DNA of 64,000 nt from Marinobacter halotolerans (GCF_008795985.1 NZ_VMHP01000001.1:682001-746000); one strand, 5' to 3'; shown: positions 39,301-48,537, numbered from the stretch's first letter. Made by a program: numbers and translations. The notes: a model not told the origin generated them from the letters alone.

Positions 39301-40677
39301 ATGCTTGCAAATCTGGGGCTGCTAGCCGGATTGGTATTGCTCATAGTCATGGCCCTGCGGGGCGTTAACATTCTTGTGGCAGCGCTGGTGGCAAGCCTGG
39401 TCGTGGCCATCACCAACGGCATGGGGTTCTCCACCGCATTGCTTGAACATTTTCCGTTCGGGCCTCTGGGGGCATTCAGCTTCGCCGGCAAGTTCTTTGT
39501 GCTGTTTCTTACGGGTGCCATCTTCGGCAAGATGATGGCATCCAGCGGTGCGGCCGGCTCCATTGCCAGCGCCATCACCAAAAGTCTGGGTGCCAAGCGG
39601 ACAATCCTGATCACCATGTTGGTGTGCGCGCTGCTGACCTATGGCGGCGTGGTGGTCTTCGTGGTGATCTTCACCATGTACCCGCTGGGCGTGGCACTGA
39701 TGCGTGAAGCCAACCTGCCAAAACGGCTGTTCTGCGGTGCAACCGCGCTGGGCGCTGGCACCTTCACCATGACCGCCCTGCCTGGCACACCGTCCATTCA
39801 TAACGTAATTGCCGCCACAGCTCTTGATACCAGCCTTTTCGCGGGCGCGCTGATCGGCCTCACGGCTGCGGCGGTCATGTTTGTGCTGGGCATGGTGTAC
39901 CTGGAGAGACAGTGGACCCGGGCCCGGGCCAACGGCGAAGGCTACCAGGTGAACGAACAGGACAGAGCCATGGAAAACCTGGCGCCGGCACTGCAACACG
40001 GTCCTGCCTGGAAGCTCAGCATCCTGCCCCTGGCGCTGGTACTGGGGACCATCATTCTGCCGCGGCTGCTCACCGCCCTGGGTATCGCTGATGGGGAATC
40101 ACCCGTCATCGGAGGTCTTCTGGAATTCGCCGGAAGCGAGCCCATTCTGTGGCCCAGCTTTGCCCTGGTCATCGGTGCGGCGAGCTGCGTGGTGCTGTTC
40201 GCCAACTTCCGCAAGAATGCGATGGAGAGCCTGGGGGCGGGCGCGAATGACGCCATCATGCCGCTGCTGAATACCGCTGCGGTGATCGGTTTTGGCAGCG
40301 TTGTTACCCAGACCGACGGCTTCAGTGCCTTTGCCCAGTGGGTGCTTGCCCTGCCGCTACCGCCGCTGCTATCAGCTCTGGCGTCGGTCAGCGTGGTGTC
40401 AGCCATCGTGGGCTCTGGCTCCGGTGGACTGCAGATATTCATGCAAACCTTCGCCGAACAGTATCTGGCCATGGGCATCGAGCCGGAAACCCTTCACCGG
40501 ATTGCCACACTGGGTTCCGGCGGACTGGATTCGCTACCTCACTGCGGCGCGGTGATTGCCATGCTCACCATCATGGGGCTCAAGCACAAAGAAGCCTATA
40601 GGGATATTTTTGTGGTTACGGTGGCGATACCTGTTATTGCCACGCTGGTAGCTATTGGAGTCGCCTCGGTCGTCTAG
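39301..40677 (+). CDS. GntP-family organic acid permease
   Basis: A 458-residue inner-membrane transporter with about 12 helices. TYGGVVVFVVIFTMYPL near residue 118, AGTFTMTALPGTPSIHN near 155 and the late GSGSGGLQIF and LDSLPHCGAVI blocks match the GntP family of gluconate and related hydroxy-acid importers. It follows the class II aldolase gene after a GC-rich hairpin (about 39246-39269), and the two probably act on the same compound, which is not identifiable from sequence. Confidence 0.88.
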   Translation: MLANLGLLAGLVLLIVMALRGVNILVAALVASLVVAITNGMGFSTALLEHFPFGPLGAFSFAGKFFVLFLTGAIFGKMMASSGAAGSIASAITKSLGAKRTILITMLVCALLTYGGVVVFVVIFTMYPLGVALMREANLPKRLFCGATALGAGTFTMTALPGTPSIHNVIAATALDTSLFAGALIGLTAAAVMFVLGMVYLERQWTRARANGEGYQVNEQDRAMENLAPALQHGPAWKLSILPLALVLGTIILPRLLTALGIADGESPVIGGLLEFAGSEPILWPSFALVIGAASCVVLFANFRKNAMESLGAGANDAIMPLLNTAAVIGFGSVVTQTDGFSAFAQWVLALPLPPLLSALASVSVVSAIVGSGSGGLQIFMQTFAEQYLAMGIEPETLHRIATLGSGGLDSLPHCGAVIAMLTIMGLKHKEAYRDIFVVTVAIPVIATLVAIGVASVV

Positions 40678-41294
40678 CGCTGCCAGTTCGCCGCCCCCAC
40701 AAAGATCAGTTGCAGAAAGCGCGCCGTGCGCTTTCTCACCTGTTGGATCTGGACATCATCGTCCGGCTCAATACCCAGCAGGTCGGTCAGGCTGAAGGCG
40801 ACACTGCGAACCACCAGGTCGCAGGTCATGTCCAGATCGGCATCGCTGAGGTGATCGACAACCCGCAATCGACGAAGGTCATTGGCCAGCTCGCTGGCAA
40901 AGTAGCGCATCTCGCTGCGGATACCTTCCTGCACCGCGCGGCTTTCACCAGCCAGGCCCTGGGCCATGAACATGAAGAAGCTGCGATTGTTCTGGGCATG
41001 GGTAACAAAAATACCGACGGACTCGTCGATCAGCTTGTCTGCCTGCAACACATTGGACCGGGCTTCGCGCATCATTCGCCGTAGCACCAGCCCGAGCTCG
41101 TCTACCAGCTGTAACCCCAGGTCGTCCATATTCCGGAAATGCCGGTAGAAGGATGTCGGCACCACGCCGGCCTGACGGGTCACTTCACGAATACCCAGGC
41201 TGGCAAAATGCCGGCCTTTACCCACCAGCGCCAGAGCCGCCTCCATCAGTTTTCCCCGGGTCTCGCCCGGCTTGGGCCGTTTTCTATCGGTCAT
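40674..41294 (-). CDS. desT: DesT/FabR-type TetR regulator
   Basis: A 206-residue TetR-family repressor with an N-terminal helix-turn-helix (GIREVTRQAGVVPTSFYRHFRNMDDL near residue 35). Its placement, divergent from an oxidoreductase and an acyl desaturase, matches DesT-DesC-DesB of Pseudomonas aeruginosa, where DesT senses the saturated/unsaturated acyl-CoA ratio. The start at 41294 is chosen because the conserved part begins there; the open frame continues 16 codons upstream. A GTGTACAC palindrome lies 39 bases before this start. Confidence 0.87.
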   Translation of the reverse strand: MTDRKRPKPGETRGKLMEAALALVGKGRHFASLGIREVTRQAGVVPTSFYRHFRNMDDLGLQLVDELGLVLRRMMREARSNVLQADKLIDESVGIFVTHAQNNRSFFMFMAQGLAGESRAVQEGIRSEMRYFASELANDLRRLRVVDHLSDADLDMTCDLVVRSVAFSLTDLLGIEPDDDVQIQQVRKRTARFLQLIFVGAANWQR

Positions 41295-41332
41295 TGAGTC
41301 GTGATCGCTACGCCGCCTTCGTAAAAAAACGA

Positions 41333-41453
41333 GTGTACACAAAGCCGGACCAAAAATAACCGCTTCTTGTCATTAAAGGCCAATGCTCATCGCCTGATTG
41401 CTTGGCCATATAGCTGTGTGTACAGTCGTACACATATGTGAACACTTGTACAC
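41333..41453. promoter_or_regulatory. Three GTGWACA-type operators between desT and desC
   Basis: GTGTACAC at 41333-41340 lies near the desT start. GTGTAC-N4-GTACAC at 41418-41433 and GTGAACACTTGTACAC at 41438-41453 lie just before desC, with centres 20 bases (two helical turns) apart. The shared GTGWAC half-site in this divergent region is the expected binding pattern of the adjacent TetR repressor. Confidence 0.75.
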
Positions 41454-41472
41454 AAGAGCAAAGGAGACAACC

Positions 41473-42576
41473 ATGCTCGCTCAGCTTCAGACATCCGGCG
41501 CAGTGCACTGGCTCGGACGCCAGCTTTTCAATCGCGAGGACCCGGCCGCCTTTTTTGACCCGCTGCTGGAGCGCATCGATCCGTTGCTGACCCGGCAAAC
41601 CATTCGCGCCCGTGTCATTTCGGTGACTGACGAAACGCCGGACACGAAAACTTTTGTGCTCGAACCCGCCGGCCGCTGGCAGGGCTTCCGGGCAGGCCAG
41701 CACATTGCCCTGACCCTGGAAATCAACGGTGTGCGCCGCACCCGTACCTTCAGCCTGTCCGGCACGCCGGCCCAGTGGCGGCAAAACGGCACCATTGCCG
41801 TCACCGTCAAGCGAATCCAGGGCGGGCAGGTGACCGGCTGGATGCACGAATGCCTTGAGCCGGGCGCAACCCTGAGTGTCAGCGACGCATTCGGTGATTT
41901 CGACATTCCTGACGTGGCCGAGCCTGCTATCTATATTGTCGGCGGCAGCGGAATTACCCCGGTGCTCAGCCACCTGGAGACCATGGCCGCGGACGGTTAT
42001 CGCGCCCCGGTCACCCTGCTTTATTACGTACGCACACATCAGGACATCATTGCCCGGGACCGCCTGGAAGCGCTTGCCCAACACTGGCCGGCACTGGCCC
42101 TGAAAATCTTTACCACCGAGGAAGCCGGGAGTGATCAACGTCTGAACGACCATCAGCTTAATCAGGTTCCAGGGCTCAATGCACGCCGCTGTTTCCTGTG
42201 CGGACCTGAAGGCCTGATGGATCTGGCCGGTGACCTGCTGCACCGGCGCAATATTCCCGAGGATCGGATTCATTGCACCCGCTTTTCTGCGCCCACTGTG
42301 GAACTGGACGGTGACAATCTGGGCGGCCAGGTGCAGTTCGCCAAAAGCGGAAAACAGACCGAATCTCTTGGCGATGCCTCAATACTGGATATTGCCGAAG
42401 CGTCCGGACTTTCACCAAAACACGGCTGCCGCATGGGCATCTGCCATCAATGCAGCTGCCGGAAAACCAGCGGCACCGTTGTGAACCGCCTGACCGGAAA
42501 GACCTCCGGCCAGGGCGAGGAAACCATTCAGCTATGCGTCTCCGTGCCCGCCGGCGCGGTTTCGATTGATCTTTAA
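41473..42576 (+). CDS. desC: Ferredoxin reductase partner of acyl desaturase
   Basis: A 367-residue electron-transfer protein. An FAD-binding part (ARTRTFSLSG-like RRTRTFSLSG near residue 95) and NAD-binding part (IYIVGGSGITPVLSHLE near 155) are followed by a C-terminal plant-type [2Fe-2S] ferredoxin with CRMGICHQCSC near residue 320 and a final Cys in IQLCVSVP. It passes electrons from NAD(P)H to the desaturase encoded next. AAGGAGA precedes the ATG at 41473. It matches DesC of the Pseudomonas desCB operon. Confidence 0.9.
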   Translation: MLAQLQTSGAVHWLGRQLFNREDPAAFFDPLLERIDPLLTRQTIRARVISVTDETPDTKTFVLEPAGRWQGFRAGQHIALTLEINGVRRTRTFSLSGTPAQWRQNGTIAVTVKRIQGGQVTGWMHECLEPGATLSVSDAFGDFDIPDVAEPAIYIVGGSGITPVLSHLETMAADGYRAPVTLLYYVRTHQDIIARDRLEALAQHWPALALKIFTTEEAGSDQRLNDHQLNQVPGLNARRCFLCGPEGLMDLAGDLLHRRNIPEDRIHCTRFSAPTVELDGDNLGGQVQFAKSGKQTESLGDASILDIAEASGLSPKHGCRMGICHQCSCRKTSGTVVNRLTGKTSGQGEETIQLCVSVPAGAVSIDL

Positions 42577-42585
42577 GGAGGCTTT

Positions 42586-43677
42586 ATGAAGACGTTAAAC
42601 GAAAGCCAGCTCAACGAACTCCAACAGGATCTGGATCAGATTCGCGATCAGGTTATCGCGGACCTGGGCGAACGAGATGCTAACTACATCGGCAAGGTGG
42701 TGCGCCTGCACCGGAGCCTGGAAGTGGGCGGCCGGGTGATGATGCCGTTCGGCTTTATTCCGCCGGTGTTTCTTGCCGCAACCACCGCGCTAGGGCTGTC
42801 GAAAATCATCGAGAATATGGAAATCGGCCACAACGTAATGCACGGCCAGTATGACTGGATGAACGACCCGTCACTGAACTCCCAGACCTATGAATGGGAT
42901 ACGGCCTGTGGCGGTGATTCCTGGCGCCGGACCCACAACTACGAGCACCACACCTACACCAACATTATTGGCAAAGATCGCGACTATGGCTATGCCCTGC
43001 TACGCCTGAGCGAGGATGACAAATGGCGGCCGGCACACCTGCTGCAGTTTGCCAACTATGTACTGCTCAGTGTGTTCTTTCAGTGGGGCGTCGGCCTGCA
43101 TGAGCTGGAGTTTGAGCGGCTACGCAACCGGGAAATCACTCTGAAGGAAAAAACCCCGTTTCTGAAAGAATTTTTCCGCAAAGGCGGAAGGCAAGCCTTC
43201 AAAGACTACGTTTTCTTTCCGCTGGTGACCCTGCCCGTGGCACCGGTTGTACTGGCCGGGAACATCAGCGCCAACCTGATGCGCAACCTCTGGTCATCCA
43301 CCGTGATTTTCTGCGGACACTTCACTCAGGACGCGGAAACCTTCAGTGAGGAAGAGTGTGAGGGTGAAAGCAAAGGCCACTGGTACCTGCGCCAGCTGAC
43401 CGGCTCAAGCAACTTTACCGGCAGCCGGTGGGTGCATCTGCTGAGCGGACATCTGAGCTACCAGATCGAACACCATATCTTTCCGGACCTGCCGGCTCAC
43501 CGTTACCCGGAAATCTCCGAACAGGTTCAGGCGGTGTGCAGGAAATACGGCATCCACTACAACACCGGAAGCTTTGCCCGGCAGTACGGAACCGTGTTGA
43601 AGAGGATTGCCGGCTTTTCGCTGCCGGACCGGTTGCGGACCCGACTGCTTCCGGAATTCAACAACGCCGTGGCGTAA
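42586..43677 (+). CDS. desB: Acyl-CoA delta-9 desaturase
   Basis: A 363-residue membrane di-iron desaturase. The three histidine boxes are HNVMH (82-86), HNYEHH (117-122) and EHH (His296-297, in QIEHHIFPDLPAHRY). Hydrophobic stretches at about 47-62 and 205-225 anchor it. It makes unsaturated acyl chains for membrane fluidity and possibly for wax esters. It lies nine bases after desC with AAGGAGG before that gap, so the two are co-translated. Confidence 0.92.
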   Translation: MKTLNESQLNELQQDLDQIRDQVIADLGERDANYIGKVVRLHRSLEVGGRVMMPFGFIPPVFLAATTALGLSKIIENMEIGHNVMHGQYDWMNDPSLNSQTYEWDTACGGDSWRRTHNYEHHTYTNIIGKDRDYGYALLRLSEDDKWRPAHLLQFANYVLLSVFFQWGVGLHELEFERLRNREITLKEKTPFLKEFFRKGGRQAFKDYVFFPLVTLPVAPVVLAGNISANLMRNLWSSTVIFCGHFTQDAETFSEEECEGESKGHWYLRQLTGSSNFTGSRWVHLLSGHLSYQIEHHIFPDLPAHRYPEISEQVQAVCRKYGIHYNTGSFARQYGTVLKRIAGFSLPDRLRTRLLPEFNNAVA

Positions 43678-43692
43678 TACCCGTCAATCCGG

Positions 43693-43722
43693 CCCTGGCT
43701 ACTCAGCTTTGAGTGGCCAGGG
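43693..43722. terminator. Hairpin between desB and the broken cyclase gene
   Basis: CCCTGGC/GCCAGGG with an inner ACTCA/TGAGT stem and GCTT loop makes a strong 30-nt hairpin between convergent genes. It overlaps the last codons of the minus-strand remnant. No T-run follows on either strand, so efficiency is uncertain. Confidence 0.6.
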
Positions 43723-44939
43723 TTCGGAGGCGGAATCGCCGGTACACTCCCGGAACACAACCCGGTTCCGCCCGGTGTGCTTTGCCTCGTAAAGTGCCCG
43801 GTCGGCAGCGCCAATCATGTCATCAGGCGTCACCCGCCCACCCTGAGCCACGGTTGCAACGCCAACACTGACACTGACCGTAATCGCCTCGCCATCCCAT
43901 TGAAAGTTCAAATCCTCGGCAATACTGCGACGGATCGTCTCGGCCCGGTTGCGTGCACCGTCAGCATCGGTGTCCGGTAGTATCACCGCAAACTCCTCAC
44001 CGCCATAACGGGTGACCACATCCGCCCTGCGGGATACCCCATCGGCAATGATCTGCGCAATCTGACGCAGGCAGGCATCCCCGGCCAGATGGCCATCATC
44101 GCCACAACAATCCGGTTCAGCCAGGGCACATTGTCCCGAAGCTGAAGGAAGGAGCGCGAGAACCCGAGAATGCTGAACGTGCCCAGGGCAATGAAAAACG
44201 AGATTGCACGATTGTTCCACCAGGGCTGTTCCGGCCACAGATGCTCGAATGCAAGACCATTTATGGTGAACTGAAGCAGACCGTAGAAAACAATATAGGC
44301 CACATACCAGAGGTAGTTTGCGTCCCTGGTGGACATGAAAATCAGCAGGTTAAATATCGCCATGCACAGCAAAAGACCGTAATAGAGCCCGAAAACGAAG
44401 CGCTCCTGGTGGTCCGCTGCCGTATACGCCTGATCACTCCACAGTGTCATGGGCATCTGCACCGCGCCCGAGGTTGTGACCCGGAAATACAGGTCCGCCG
44501 CTTCGCCCTGACCGAGATCAAAACGAAAGTTGATGTTGTGGTGATTACGCCCGCGGCTATCGAAGGCCACTGCATCGCCGGCCTGAAAGTCCTCGATCTC
44601 GCCGTCTGAGCGAACGATATACAGGTCCATCCGGTCGATAATGGAATGCAGCCCCTCCAGTACCCAGTCGCTCGAGGACCCATTCAGGTTGTGGATTCTG
44701 GCATGGAACCAGTAGGCAGAGTCGGTAAAGCCGAAATTCAGCGCTTCTTCCGGGCGGTCAAAGCTGGCAAGGACAGACCATTGCTCGATGATCTCCCGGA
44801 TGTCGTACTGCCCCCGGGCGTCTTCGTAATATGAGAAATGACGGGAAAGGTCGACCCGCTCACTGCCCTCGTTCAGAACAACAGGCCGGACAACCGCCGA
44901 TGGACTATCTGCACTGGCGGGCGCGCCCAGATGGGGCAC
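43699..44939 (-). pseudogene. Broken 7TM-DISM diguanylate cyclase
   Basis: The 5' part encodes a periplasmic 7TMR-DISM sensory domain (LSRHFSYYEDARGQYDIREI) and several membrane helices. After PWLNRIVVAMMA the reading shifts frame and continues as the second half of a GGDEF domain (HLAGDACLRQIA, then RYGGEEFAVILPDTDADG). The last membrane helices and the first half of GGDEF are missing, so an internal deletion with a frameshift is the simplest reading. The signal peptide is also absent: the frame starts at a GTG overlapping the nsrR stop. No working cyclase can be made. Confidence 0.85.
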
Positions 44940-45376
44940 TAGGCAATCTGGAGCAGGCGCAACAGTTGGGAGCGGTGACCAGGCGGGATGACATCTTCCA
45001 GCGTGTACTGGTCAAGGGCTTTGAGGAAGGCATCCACCGCTTCACTGAACATCCCCTTGAGACCACAGACCGGCGCGATCTTGCAGGCATTTTTCGAGGA
45101 AAAACACTCCACAATGCTCAGGTCCTGCTCGGTCTCCCGCACAAGGACCCCTACATTGATATCGGAAGGCGCCATGTGCAGACGCATCCCCCCTTTTTTG
45201 CCCCGGACCGTCTCAATGTAGCCCTTCTTGTTGAGCTGATGGACAACTTTCATAAGATGGTTCTTAGAGATGTCGTAGCTGTCGGCGATTTCCTGAATGG
45301 TTGCCAGGCGGTCATCCTGCACAGCGAGGTAAATCAGTACGCGAAGCGAATAGTCGGTGTAACGGGTGATGTGCAT
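44939..45376 (-). CDS. nsrR: Nitric-oxide-sensing Rrf2 repressor
   Basis: A 145-residue Rrf2-family regulator. The winged helix spans residues 1-75 (ITRYTDYSLRVLIYLA, KNHLMKVVHQLNKKGYI), and three cysteines C91, C98 and C104 can ligate the NO-sensitive iron-sulfur cluster. It closely follows E. coli NsrR in length and pattern. It lies near norB, with NsrR-like 23-bp palindromes at 46071 and 46202, so it very probably represses the NO reductase and the small membrane-protein gene. Downstream it abuts the broken cyclase gene. Confidence 0.92.
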   Translation of the reverse strand: MHITRYTDYSLRVLIYLAVQDDRLATIQEIADSYDISKNHLMKVVHQLNKKGYIETVRGKKGGMRLHMAPSDINVGVLVRETEQDLSIVECFSSKNACKIAPVCGLKGMFSEAVDAFLKALDQYTLEDVIPPGHRSQLLRLLQIA

Positions 45377-45400
45377 GCTCTGCTCCAGTCGTAAATACAG

Positions 45401-45832
45401 TCAAAAAGACGGCCGTGTTAGCAGGTAGATTCCGATGCTGAAAAGCATAATACCGGATACAACTATCACAACGCCGGATGCCCCCAAAAAAACCAGCAAC
45501 AACCAACTTGAACCCATCATGCCACAAGCCAGCAGTTTGGCCTGCAGCGGTACCACTCGCCGGTCCCGCCACTGTTCAATGGCAGGGCCGAATCTGGGGT
45601 GACTCTCGAGCCAATCCGCAAAATCCGGCGACCCTTTGCTGGCCAGAAAGCAAGCCAGCAAAACGAATGGCGTGGTCGGTAGCAACGGTAAAACAACTCC
45701 TACCAATGCCAGTATTCCGGAAATATACGCAAGCACCCGGCATCCGGTTCTCCCGAAACGCCCACTTCTTACACAACGCCGGACACCCTCCCGGAAGCTG
45801 CGAGCTGCGGCAAAAAAGCCACGACTTGCCAA
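45401..45832 (-). CDS. DUF454 (YbaN-like) inner-membrane protein
   Basis: A small membrane protein with the family core ILALVGVVLPLLPTTPFVLLACFLAS followed by SPDFADWLESHPRFGPAIEQW and a final hydrophobic pair. Its start is uncertain: a TTG at 45832 gives 143 residues, whereas a GTG at 45736 gives 111 and matches the family's usual beginning better; neither has a strong ribosome site. DUF454 has no firm function. It sits between nsrR and a small membrane gene on the same strand and probably belongs to the NO-responsive unit. Confidence 0.75.
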   Translation of the reverse strand: MASRGFFAAARSFREGVRRCVRSGRFGRTGCRVLAYISGILALVGVVLPLLPTTPFVLLACFLASKGSPDFADWLESHPRFGPAIEQWRDRRVVPLQAKLLACGMMGSSWLLLVFLGASGVVIVVSGIMLFSIGIYLLTRPSF

Positions 45833-45843
45833 TTTACCGGTAT

Positions 45844-46059
45844 TCAATGGACAGGTCTGCCCAGGCGACTGAGAAACACCAGCCTTGCCACATACGCAAT
45901 CTTGATACCCACGGCGAATAGCAAGGTCCCGATATGGGCAAGGACCTGCAACCCCATGCCAAGCATGTCTGCGAAGGGATAAGCCAAAAGCACCGTGACC
46001 ACAAGCCCCACCACCGAGAAGAACATGGTTGAATTGGCGTAAAACAGAAAGCGTTCCAT
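45844..46059 (-). CDS. Small membrane protein divergent from norB
   Basis: A 71-residue protein with two hydrophobic helices (MFFSVVGLVVTVLLAYPF and VLAHIGTLLFAVGIKIAYVARLVFL) and a short polar C-terminus. I do not recognise a named family, though small proteins ending with a GIKIAYVARL-like helix sit near NO reductase genes in other denitrifiers as far as I recall. An NsrR-like palindrome lies 12 bases before its start. It begins the minus-strand unit ending in nsrR. Confidence 0.7.
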   Translation of the reverse strand: MERFLFYANSTMFFSVVGLVVTVLLAYPFADMLGMGLQVLAHIGTLLFAVGIKIAYVARLVFLSRLGRPVH

Positions 46060-46070
46060 ACATCACCCAT

Positions 46071-46093
46071 AACATTTATTAGATTTACATGTT
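46071..46093. promoter_or_regulatory. Candidate NsrR operator before the small membrane gene
   Basis: AACAT-N13-ATGTT, 23 bases in all, matches the size and arm spacing of known NsrR sites (AAGAT-N13-ATCTT type). It lies directly upstream of the 71-residue gene start. Confidence 0.5.
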
Positions 46094-46196
46094 TATGTTA
46101 GGGGCGAATCACGTGGCGGTCAAGAGCCCGGATCGCATACCTACCTACAGAGTATTACCCCCTCGTATCGGCCAAACTATTTGTTTACAGCTTCCA

Positions 46197-46229
46197 ATTT
46201 AAAGATATATTATTTTTCCATCTTTAAAT
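46197..46229. promoter_or_regulatory. Candidate NsrR operator before norB
   Basis: ATTTAAAGAT and ATCTTTAAAT are perfect 10-nt arms around 13 bases. The inner 23-bp unit AAGAT-N13-ATCTT (46202-46224) has the exact arms and spacing of the E. coli NsrR consensus. It ends 21 bases before the norB ATG, where a bound repressor would block transcription. Confidence 0.7.
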
Positions 46230-46245
46230 CGATAAGGAGCTTGCC

Positions 46246-48537
46246 ATGACCAGATACCGACGACTCTGGTTTCTACTAATCGCCATCGTGGGGGTTACCT
46301 TCACGTTGCTCGGATACTTTGGTGCGGAAGTCTACCGTGCCGCACCACCCATCCCTGACCGGGTGGTATCTGCCACCGGCGACATCCTGATGACCGAGGA
46401 AAGCATCCTCGACGGGCAGACTGCCTGGCAATCCGTCGGTGGCATGCAACTGGGTTCCATCTGGGGCCACGGAGCCTACCAGGCCCCCGACTGGACCGCC
46501 GACTGGCTGCACCGAGAACTGGAGAACTGGCTGGATATTGCCGCCCGCGAGGAATACGGGCAGGACTGGCACAGCCTGAACGGTCAGCAACAGAATGCGC
46601 TGCAGTACGATCTGAAGTCGGAGTACCGCAGCAATACCTATAATGAAAATACCGGCACTCTCAAGCTCTCGGAGCGACGGGTCGCGGCGATTGCCGAAAC
46701 CGCTGACTACTACAGCCGGCTGTTCAGCGATGCCCCGGAGCTTCGGGGCACCCGCGAAAACTACGCCATGAAGGAAAACACACTGCCCAGCGCCGAGCGA
46801 CGCGAGCAGATGACCGAGTTCTTCTTCTGGACCGCCTGGGCCGCCGCCACTGAACGACCGGACAGCGATGTCACCTATACCAACAACTGGCCCCATGAGC
46901 CACTGATCGACAACAGACCGAGCGGAGAAAACGTCGTCTGGTCATTAATCAGTGTGGTACTGCTGATTGCCGGAGTCGGCGGCCTGATCTGGGCCTGGGC
47001 CTTCCTGCGCAAAGAAGATGAGGAACCCGAAGCGCCGATCAGTGATCCGCTAAGCTCCGTTGGACTCACTCCTTCCCAGAAAGCCCTGGGCAAGTATCTG
47101 GTGCTGGTCGTTGGCCTGTTTACCTTCCAGGTGATGCTCGGCGGCTTTACTGCACACTATACGGTGGAGGGCCAGGGTTTCTATGGCTTCAACACGTCCG
47201 AGTGGTTCCCCTACTCCCTGATGCGCACCTGGCATATCCAGGCTGCCATGTTCTGGATCGCCACCGGTTTCCTCGCCGCCGGCCTTTTCCTGGCTCCCAT
47301 CATCAATGGCGGGAAGGACCCGAAATTCCAGAAACTGGGTGTCGACATATTGTTCTGGGCGCTGGTGGCTGTGGTGGGCGGTTCCTTTATTGGCAACTTC
47401 CTGGCCATTAACCAGATCATGCCGGCTAACCTCAGCTTCATGCTGGGCCATCAGGGTTACGAGTATGTAGACCTGGGCCGCCTCTGGCAGATTGGAAAAT
47501 TCCTCGGCATCGTGTTCTGGCTGGTGCTGATGCTTCGTGGCATTGTTCCTGCCCTGCGCCAGCCCGGCGACAAGAACCTGCTGGCTCTGCTGACCGCCTC
47601 GGTGGTGGCTATCGGGCTGTTCTACGGTGCCGGCTTCTTCTACGGTGAGCGCACCCACATCTCTATCATGGAATTCTGGCGCTGGTGGATTGTCCACCTG
47701 TGGGTAGAAGGCTTCTTTGAAGTGTTCGCCACCGCCGCACTGGCCTTCATCTTCTGCAGCATGGGCCTGGTGTCCCGCACCGTCGCCACATCCGCCAGCC
47801 TGGCCTCTGCCAGCCTGTTCATGCTCGGTGGTGTGCCGGGAACCTTCCACCACCTGTATTTCTCAGGCACCACCACACCGGTGATGGCGGTGGGAGCAAC
47901 CTTCAGCGCGCTGGAAGTGGTGCCGCTGGTCGTGCTTGGCTACGAGGCCTGGGAGAACTGGCGTCTGAAATCCCGCGCACCCTGGATGGAAAACATCCGC
48001 TGGCCGCTGACCTTCTTCGTGGCGGTTGCCTTCTGGAACATGCTTGGCGCCGGTGTACTCGGATTCATGATCAACCCGCCGATCGCGCTGTATTACATTC
48101 AGGGCCTGAACACCACGCCCACCCACGCCCACGCAGCGTTGTTCGGTGTGTACGGCTTCCTGGCCCTGGGCTTCGCGCTGATGATCCTGCGCTACATCCG
48201 GCCCCGCATTGTCTTCGACGAGCGGCTGATGAGAGTAGGCTTCTGGTGGCTGAACATCGGTCTGGTTCTGATGCTGTTCACCAGCTTGCTGCCCATAGGC
48301 ATCATCCAGTTCGTGGCCAGCGCCAGCGAAGGCCTGTGGTACGCGCGCAGTGAAGCCTTCATGCAGAGCGATATCCTGCAAACCCTGCGCTGGGTCAGAA
48401 CCATCGGCGACGTCGTCTTCATCATCGGCGCTCTGGCAGTCGCCTGGCAGGTCGTAAAGGGAGTGTTCTTCCCGGATCTCGAACCTGTTTCCAACGAACC
48501 CTCTATCGACGGTGGTGTCAGCGAGCTTAAAGCCTGA
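46246..48537 (+). CDS. norB: Quinol-dependent nitric oxide reductase
   Basis: Single-subunit qNOR of 763 residues that reduces NO to N2O using quinol. An N-terminal helix and periplasmic domain (about residues 30-225) take the place of NorC. Then come about 12 helices carrying the haem and iron ligands, with markers RTWHIQAAMFWIATGF, HLWVEGFFEVF, FHHLYFSGTTTP and NTTPTHAHAALFGVYGF. AAGGAGC lies before the ATG. It is transcribed away from nsrR under an NsrR-like site and detoxifies or respires NO. Confidence 0.95.
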   Translation: MTRYRRLWFLLIAIVGVTFTLLGYFGAEVYRAAPPIPDRVVSATGDILMTEESILDGQTAWQSVGGMQLGSIWGHGAYQAPDWTADWLHRELENWLDIAAREEYGQDWHSLNGQQQNALQYDLKSEYRSNTYNENTGTLKLSERRVAAIAETADYYSRLFSDAPELRGTRENYAMKENTLPSAERREQMTEFFFWTAWAAATERPDSDVTYTNNWPHEPLIDNRPSGENVVWSLISVVLLIAGVGGLIWAWAFLRKEDEEPEAPISDPLSSVGLTPSQKALGKYLVLVVGLFTFQVMLGGFTAHYTVEGQGFYGFNTSEWFPYSLMRTWHIQAAMFWIATGFLAAGLFLAPIINGGKDPKFQKLGVDILFWALVAVVGGSFIGNFLAINQIMPANLSFMLGHQGYEYVDLGRLWQIGKFLGIVFWLVLMLRGIVPALRQPGDKNLLALLTASVVAIGLFYGAGFFYGERTHISIMEFWRWWIVHLWVEGFFEVFATAALAFIFCSMGLVSRTVATSASLASASLFMLGGVPGTFHHLYFSGTTTPVMAVGATFSALEVVPLVVLGYEAWENWRLKSRAPWMENIRWPLTFFVAVAFWNMLGAGVLGFMINPPIALYYIQGLNTTPTHAHAALFGVYGFLALGFALMILRYIRPRIVFDERLMRVGFWWLNIGLVLMLFTSLLPIGIIQFVASASEGLWYARSEAFMQSDILQTLRWVRTIGDVVFIIGALAVAWQVVKGVFFPDLEPVSNEPSIDGGVSELKA

